Source: Thermoproteota archaeon (GTDB lineage Archaea > Korarchaeota > JAOZGF01 > JAOZFZ01). Taken from it: a stretch of DNA of 34,249 nucleotides. The notes below the pieces were generated by a model that worked only from the letters and a program-made list of their open reading frames with translations, was not told the origin of the DNA and did no database searches. Numbering within the stretch: position 1 is the stretch's first letter; each line of letters begins with the position of its first letter. Shown here piece by piece: positions 29,505 to 34,249 of this stretch. Position numbers and translations under genes: made by a program. Location of the stretch: assembly GCA_027492035.1 (NCBI GenBank), contig JAOZFT010000010.1, forward strand, positions 1-34,249, read 5' to 3'.

Positions 29505-32051
29505 TTAGGCATAAGATTTACTTATTTTTGGAAGAGTTTCTTCACAAACTACCTTTCCTCCGCTGAGTATTTCCCTCAAGGATTCAACTGCACCAAGCTT
29601 AAATAATGGCTTATTGTTGTTTCCACATTGGTAACTGTATGTACATTTGGGGCAGCCATCTACTCTTTTACAGCTGCATTTCTCCAGAATGAAAAGGCTT
29701 CTTTTGAAGGCCTCTTCTATTTTGTCATAGAGAAGTTTCGTTAATCCATTTCCTCCTACGCAGCCATCGTAAACAACTATGTAGCCTGTGTCACCCAGTG
29801 AAACCCCACCCATTTCCTTGCTTCCTCCACCTGTTAACATATTACTACTCTCTATCAATACGTGTTCAACTGCGTGGAAGACACCTGAGAAAATGTCCCC
29901 ATATTCTTCTTTCCAGTAACCTCGTGAAAGGATTTCTTCTATTTTTCTCCTAGGTTGAGGAGCTTTAAAAAATAACCCTTTAGTTTTATAGGTGTAAACT
30001 AATGGCTTTTCCAGCCCCTTTTCAAGGATGGTTTTCTGAGTGTTGATTTCCTTTACGAAATAGCCTTCAACAATTTCTGAAACTTTTAAGTCGCAGTAAG
30101 AAACTTCTGTGTTCCAAACCTTCCTTTTCTCTATTACTTTTATAACTGATGGAAGAGTGTATCTTTTAGCTATGGTGTAATAGGGGTAATCAGGGCTAAG
30201 TTTATCCACTTCGCTTCTTCCTGTACCTTTTGTAAAAGAGAATTTTCTTGAAACATAAATTTTTCCTCCATGCAAGTAAACAGCCCCTGGAAAAAGCTCT
30301 CTCATTGCTAAAGGCATTTCTCTTTCACCTATCGTTTTCTTTCCATAGAAAATGTATACTTTTTCACCTATCCCTCGTATGCTGTACCTGCTTAGTATTT
30401 TACGGGCTTTTACGAACTCAGGGTAAAATCTCCCTCCTATCTTGGAAACTAGCTTATTCTTAATTAACTGATTTAAAACCTGCCTAAATTCAGAGAATTC
30501 TTTTTCTACCTCGTCTTTACTTAAGGGCTTATCTAAACAAGCTGCTAATAATTGGTGCTTAGCAACTACAGGGTTTTTCGGTTCAACATATGCTGGGTCT
30601 ATGTCTTTGAAGAAGTCATCCGGTCTTTCATGGTAATATAGACTTATCTGGTCGTTGTCTTTTAGTACAAGAAAGGCTACACCTTCCTGACCCTCCTTAC
30701 GAGCAGCCCTCCCTATTCTTTGAAGAAACCTTGTGAAACCTATTGGGGTGGAAATTACTGCTTGGAGATTACCTATATCTATTCCAAGTTCCAAAGTTGG
30801 AGTTGAAACTATAGCGTTTAACTCCCCCGTTAGAAATTCCTTTTCAACTTCTCTCCTGTGCTTTTTAGGTAAACCAGCCCTGTGAATATTAACTTTCACT
30901 TTAGCCCTCCTAATTGCCTTATTCAGTATTTCAGCGAATAGGTGACTATTGGTGAAAACAAGGAATTTATAATCTTTCCTGCTTAATTTTTTCGCAAGCG
31001 AAACTATGAGGGTTGTTGAACTTACCTTTTGCGGGAAAAGTATTAAAACATGTAAGTTGCCTCTTCTGCCACTTGGTTCCCCAATAACTTCTACTTTATC
31101 TTCAATAAGAGCTTCAACAAACTCTTTTGGGTTTGCAATTGTTGCTGAGGAGCAAATGAATTTCAGATTACCTGTAAACCTCTTCATCCTTTTAAGTATA
31201 AAGTATACATTTGAACCGAAAGCTCCAGTGTAAGTGTGGATTTCATCTATAACAACGTATTTAACGGTTTTAAGAATTTGAAAGAAGGAGGTCTGGTTCA
31301 TTAAATGATAATTTAAGACATCGAAATTGGTTATTACAATATCTGGAGGAGAATTAATTATTTCCTTTCTTTTCCTGTAAGGAGTGTCACCGTCAAAAAT
31401 TCCCACTTCCACACCAACATGTTTCGATAGAAACTTTATTTTTCTCAGTTGATCTCTAGCTAGTGATTTTGTTGGGTAAATGAACAAAGCTTTTACACCT
31501 GGACTGTTGCTTGCTTGCCTTATTAATTGGAGAATAGGTACTGTGAAAGCTTCTGTTTTTCCTGTCCCGGTTGGCGCAACAATCACTACATTACTGCCTT
31601 CAATTACTTTATTTAACGCCTCTTCTTGAAATTTGAAGAAATGTTCTATCCCACTTTCTTTCAAACCCTTAACTAGGTCTCTATCTAAATTCGTTTCTTC
31701 AACTTTGCTCCCTAACTTTATTTCTCCACTTCTAAAAAATTTATAGGTGACCACTTCACAATTTGGACTTAAAAAAACCTCTTTAATTAAGGAAGGAAGT
31801 TCTCCAAGTTTTAAACCTTGTGAAGAAACAAGTTTACGTATTTTTTCCAATTTATTTTCTCGCTTTAATTTCTCTTTCCGCTGAGCCTTCAGCATCATAG
31901 CTACGAATTCATTGTAGGCTTCTTTTTCAGTTTTCACGTCTAAGCTTGTCATTAAATGTTTTCTACAATGTTTACAAACTACCAAGTAACCAGCATTAAG
32001 GGAAATCCTTTTTATTTGTAAAGGGTTACGGCATTTAGGGCACTTAAACAT
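29505..32051 (-). CDS. DEAD/DEAH-box helicase, MrfA/Hrq1-like, with DUF1998/MZB domain
   Basis: An 848-residue superfamily 2 DNA helicase. An N-terminal zinc ribbon (CPKCRNP ... CKHCRK, Cys 4, 7, 26, 29) and a basic coiled region (to about 75) are followed by RecA1 with Walker A APTGTGKT (about 159-166), DEIH (269-272) and the SAT motif, RecA2 with STPTLELGIDIGN and QRIGRAARKEG, then a winged-helix region and a C-terminal MrfA Zn-binding domain with Cys 792, 794, 800, 803, 809. Bacterial MrfA and yeast/human Hrq1/RECQL4-related proteins act in DNA crosslink repair; a similar role is inferred. ATG with AGGAGAT 9 nt upstream. Confidence 0.93.
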   Translation of the reverse strand: MFKCPKCRNPLQIKRISLNAGYLVVCKHCRKHLMTSLDVKTEKEAYNEFVAMMLKAQRKEKLKRENKLEKIRKLVSSQGLKLGELPSLIKEVFLSPNCEVVTYKFFRSGEIKLGSKVEETNLDRDLVKGLKESGIEHFFKFQEEALNKVIEGSNVVIVAPTGTGKTEAFTVPILQLIRQASNSPGVKALFIYPTKSLARDQLRKIKFLSKHVGVEVGIFDGDTPYRKRKEIINSPPDIVITNFDVLNYHLMNQTSFFQILKTVKYVVIDEIHTYTGAFGSNVYFILKRMKRFTGNLKFICSSATIANPKEFVEALIEDKVEVIGEPSGRRGNLHVLILFPQKVSSTTLIVSLAKKLSRKDYKFLVFTNSHLFAEILNKAIRRAKVKVNIHRAGLPKKHRREVEKEFLTGELNAIVSTPTLELGIDIGNLQAVISTPIGFTRFLQRIGRAARKEGQEGVAFLVLKDNDQISLYYHERPDDFFKDIDPAYVEPKNPVVAKHQLLAACLDKPLSKDEVEKEFSEFRQVLNQLIKNKLVSKIGGRFYPEFVKARKILSRYSIRGIGEKVYIFYGKKTIGEREMPLAMRELFPGAVYLHGGKIYVSRKFSFTKGTGRSEVDKLSPDYPYYTIAKRYTLPSVIKVIEKRKVWNTEVSYCDLKVSEIVEGYFVKEINTQKTILEKGLEKPLVYTYKTKGLFFKAPQPRRKIEEILSRGYWKEEYGDIFSGVFHAVEHVLIESSNMLTGGGSKEMGGVSLGDTGYIVVYDGCVGGNGLTKLLYDKIEEAFKRSLFILEKCSCKRVDGCPKCTYSYQCGNNNKPLFKLGAVESLREILSGGKVVCEETLPKISKSYA

Positions 32052-32167
32052 GTTAAATTATCTCCTAAGGCTATGTTTCACCTTAAAAGGAAAAAAAATA
32101 AACTTTTTCTTTTCAACCCTAACTCTTTTTCAAAAAATTGCTAAATAAATTTTAATACTCCCACACC

Positions 32168-32178
32168 TTTAAAAAATA
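32168..32178 (+). promoter_or_regulatory. TATA-like box for the GTPBP1-like GTPase operon
   Basis: TTTAAAAAATA about 45 nt before the GTG start, in the 169-nt divergent region shared with the helicase. Confidence 0.35.
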
Positions 32179-32220
32179 AAGGACTTTCCTGAGGAAATTA
32201 AAGGAAAAGAGGAATAAATT

Positions 32221-33798
32221 GTGGACTTTGTTGAAATGCTGAAACTTGGAGAGCATGACAACATAGAATTCAAGCTCTCTCTAGAAACAAAAACCCACCT
32301 GTTAACTGAGAAAAAGGAGAAATTAGCAAGTCAAATGAAATACAGATTAGAGAAGGGGAAAGGGAAGGCTGTCTATGTACTAGGCGTAAGTGACAAGGGG
32401 GAACCGGTGGGTTTAAATAGGTACGAGTTTGAGGAGTCACTGTCAGTTCTGAAGGTGTTAGCAGCTGAAAACTCAGCAAAAATAGTTTCTGTTGAAAGAT
32501 ACAGGATAAACCATAAATTAATTGGTAAAATAACCATTGAAAAGGAACTGAATGGAAAAATAAATTTGGTGATAGCAACTGCTGGTCACGTGGATAGCGG
32601 GAAGTCAACGTTGATTGGTTCTTTGGTTTCAGGTTTACCTGATGACGGAGCCGGGAAAACAAGGCTTTTCTTGGATACCTTGCCCCATGAAATAAAGAGA
32701 GGTTTGTCAGCTGAGTTATCCTACGCTGTTTATGGTTTTAAAAACTCTAAACCTATTAAGTTGATGAACCCTCTCGATAAGAAAGAGAGGGCAAGGGTTG
32801 TTGACGAATCTGATAAAATTGTTAGCTTTGTTGACTGCGTAGGACATGAACCTTGGCTTAGAACCACAATTAGGGGGTTACTAGGTCAACAAATAGATTA
32901 TGGACTGTTGACAGTCGATGCAGATGTTGGGGTTACAAGGGTAACAAAAGAACATTTAGGGATACTTTTAGCGATCAATAAACCCGTGATAGTTACTTTA
33001 ACAAAAATAGATAAGTACCCTCAAGAGAAGGTGAGGGAAGTAGAAAACGAACTTGAGAGAATTTTGAAATATGTAGGCAGAATCCCTATTAAAATAAAGA
33101 CGGTGGAGGATATACCTCTAGTAATAGATAAAATGGAGGCTGTAACTCCTATAATTGAAGTTTCAACAGTAACAATGAAAGGTTTAGATTTATTAGATGA
33201 ATTATTGAAGGTTTTACCTCCAAGGAAAAGGGAAAGAGACAAACCATTCCTAATGTATATAGACAAAATATACAACATAGAGGGGGTTGGTGCGGTAGTT
33301 ACCGGCACAATAAAACAGGGGGTGTTGAAGGAGGGGGAAGAATTACTTATAGGGCCTGACAAGCATGGAAGATTTAGAAAAACAAAAGCCATGTCAATAG
33401 AAACCCACTACAGAAAAATAAAAACAGTTGAAGCAGGCTTCCTTGTAGGAGTGGCTTTAAGAGGGATAAACCCAAAAGAGATTGAGAGAGGAATGGTTCT
33501 TTGCGATTTAAAGTACAAGAAACAACTTAGAAATGTGAAGGAATTCATTGCAGAAGTGCTTGTTCTAACACATCCGACGAGAATAACCACAGGTTATGAG
33601 CCTGTGGTTCACATCCAAACAATTAGTGAAACTGTTAAATTTGAATGTTTAGATAAGAAGTATTTGAAAGCTGGAGAGACAGGTAAAGTTAAAATGACCT
33701 TTAAATACGGGTCCCATTTTGTGGAGAAGGGGGACAAATTGATTTTCAGGGAAGGACGGGCAAAAGGAATAGGGAAAATTCTGGAGATTGTGAAATGA
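32221..33798 (+). CDS. GTPBP1-like translational GTPase (EF-1A/EF-Tu superfamily)
   Basis: A 525-residue GTPase of the GTPBP1/GTPBP2 group. An N-terminal domain of about 112 residues (EHDNIEFKLSL ... KAVYVLGVSDKGEPVGL) is followed by a G domain with G1 GHVDSGKST (122-130), G3 DCVGHE, G4 TKID, then two EF-Tu-like beta-barrel domains (GAVVTGTIKQGVLKEGEELLIGP; TVEAGFLVGVALRGI). Eukaryotic GTPBP1 acts in ribosome-associated translation and mRNA quality control; the archaeal role is unclear. GTG start preceded by AAGAGGAA. Its TGA overlaps the next ATG (ATGA), so the downstream phosphoesterase is coupled. Confidence 0.93.
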   Translation: MDFVEMLKLGEHDNIEFKLSLETKTHLLTEKKEKLASQMKYRLEKGKGKAVYVLGVSDKGEPVGLNRYEFEESLSVLKVLAAENSAKIVSVERYRINHKLIGKITIEKELNGKINLVIATAGHVDSGKSTLIGSLVSGLPDDGAGKTRLFLDTLPHEIKRGLSAELSYAVYGFKNSKPIKLMNPLDKKERARVVDESDKIVSFVDCVGHEPWLRTTIRGLLGQQIDYGLLTVDADVGVTRVTKEHLGILLAINKPVIVTLTKIDKYPQEKVREVENELERILKYVGRIPIKIKTVEDIPLVIDKMEAVTPIIEVSTVTMKGLDLLDELLKVLPPRKRERDKPFLMYIDKIYNIEGVGAVVTGTIKQGVLKEGEELLIGPDKHGRFRKTKAMSIETHYRKIKTVEAGFLVGVALRGINPKEIERGMVLCDLKYKKQLRNVKEFIAEVLVLTHPTRITTGYEPVVHIQTISETVKFECLDKKYLKAGETGKVKMTFKYGSHFVEKGDKLIFREGRAKGIGKILEIVK

Positions 33799-34249
33799 AG
33801 GAAACAGAACCTAAAGTCACAAAAGAAAAAGAGGTTAATGAGGAAAGAATTGAAATCTGGGGAGACAGCTACATCAACGCAAACTTTTACTTTTTAAACA
33901 AAAAAAAGAAATTGATTGCTGTTTCTGACTTACATTTAGGGTTTGAAGAAGCAATTATTGAGGAAGGAATTTATCTACCTCCCTTCCAAATAAAAATTGT
34001 TATGGAGAAGCTTCGAAAAATAATTAAAAAGGAGAAACCTAAAATTTTCCTAATAAATGGAGATTTAAAACATGAATTCGCCCGCACACTTTACGTGGAA
34101 GTAAAAGAAATAAGGAATCTTTTAGAGTATTTAACAAGTAAAGTAAAGGAAGTTGTTTTGGTTCGCGGAAACCACGACAACTTCATCAAAGGATTCATTA
34201 AATCATTCGGAATAGAATTCCTTGAACAATTCGAAACAGAAGACATCCT
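33795..34249 (+). CDS. Metallophosphoesterase, archaeal calcineurin-like (3' partial)
   Basis: Open to the right window edge; 151 residues are visible. Calcineurin-like motifs are VSDLHLGFEEA, INGDLKHEF and LVRGNHDNF, matching the archaeal SbcD-like/MJ0037 (COG1407) phosphoesterases, which usually hydrolyse phosphodiesters with Mn2+. A charged N-terminal lead of about 20 residues precedes the domain. The ATG overlaps the stop of the GTPBP1-like gene by 4 nt, showing one operon. Product specificity cannot be told; the C-terminal histidine motif lies beyond the window. Confidence 0.88.
   Translation, partial: MKETEPKVTKEKEVNEERIEIWGDSYINANFYFLNKKKKLIAVSDLHLGFEEAIIEEGIYLPPFQIKIVMEKLRKIIKKEKPKIFLINGDLKHEFARTLYVEVKEIRNLLEYLTSKVKEVVLVRGNHDNFIKGFIKSFGIEFLEQFETEDI

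Noticed and set aside
32270..32662. 130-codon reverse open frame inside the GTPBP1-like gene
   Set aside because: Lies opposite a conserved GTPase domain; composition is Pro/Leu/Ser-rich as expected from an antisense frame, with no motif.

Overview
The window is a gene-dense, AT-rich stretch of an archaeal chromosome. Archaeal markers are a full-length archaeosine tRNA-guanine transglycosylase (tgtA), CDP-archaeol synthase (carS), the F420 gene cofE, TrmI, an archaeal DRG-type GTPase, an AMP phosphorylase / ribose-1,5-bisphosphate isomerase pair, TATA-like boxes in front of many genes, and a tRNA gene that appears to be interrupted twice by short introns. TTG and GTG starts are common and are often supported by strong Shine-Dalgarno (SD) sequences. 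I cannot place the organism below 'F420-using archaeon, possibly thermophilic, with acyl-CoA metabolism'. There is no transposase, integrase, CRISPR array or prophage.

Layout. 1-3.2 kb: the end of a surface-anchored SGNH-like protein with a cytoplasmic zinc ribbon, then a two-gene ABC exporter. 3.3-6.0 kb: sfsA, facing a three-gene reverse operon of macro-domain protein, CPBP membrane protease and stand-alone LigD-type 3'-phosphoesterase. 6.2-7.7 kb: AMP phosphorylase (reverse). 8-10.7 kb: thiolase, DUF35 protein and an acyl-CoA dehydrogenase homologue that lacks the usual catalytic glutamate. 10.9-12.4 kb: metal-dependent amidohydrolase, tRNA-Cys and a cysteine-free thioredoxin-fold protein. 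12.6-17.1 kb: cofE, a DRG-like GTPase with a degenerate G3 motif, and the overlapping pair tgtA-carS. 17.2-18.9 kb: reverse pair M48 protease - trmI. 19.1-23.1 kb: an MTAP-family phosphorylase with a 6-oxopurine-type pocket, topoisomerase IA, and a ThiN-domain regulator. 23.1-27.2 kb: CoA-disulfide-reductase-like flavoprotein, CDP-alcohol phosphatidyltransferase, and the operon prs - ribose-1,5-bisphosphate isomerase. 27.4-29.2 kb: an unrecognised zinc-ribbon / membrane protein pair and an unrecognised 8-cysteine protein with an internal duplication. 29.5-34.2 kb: MrfA/Hrq1-type helicase, GTPBP1-like translational GTPase and the start of a metallophosphoesterase.

How the genes work together. 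AMP phosphorylase, R15P isomerase and PRPP synthetase form most of the archaeal nucleoside-monophosphate / pentose-bisphosphate pathway, which normally ends in type III RuBisCO; no RuBisCO gene is in the window. tgtA, trmI and the tRNA gene concern tRNA maturation. carS and the CDP-alcohol phosphatidyltransferase build ether-lipid head groups. The MrfA-like helicase, 3'-phosphoesterase, macro protein and topoisomerase concern DNA maintenance.

I did not find an obvious large new defence or mobile system. The best candidates for undescribed biology are the doubly interrupted tRNA-Cys, the duplicated 8-Cys protein, the membrane/zinc-ribbon pair, the macro-CPBP-phosphoesterase operon, and two family members (acyl-CoA dehydrogenase, DRG GTPase) that have lost signature residues.
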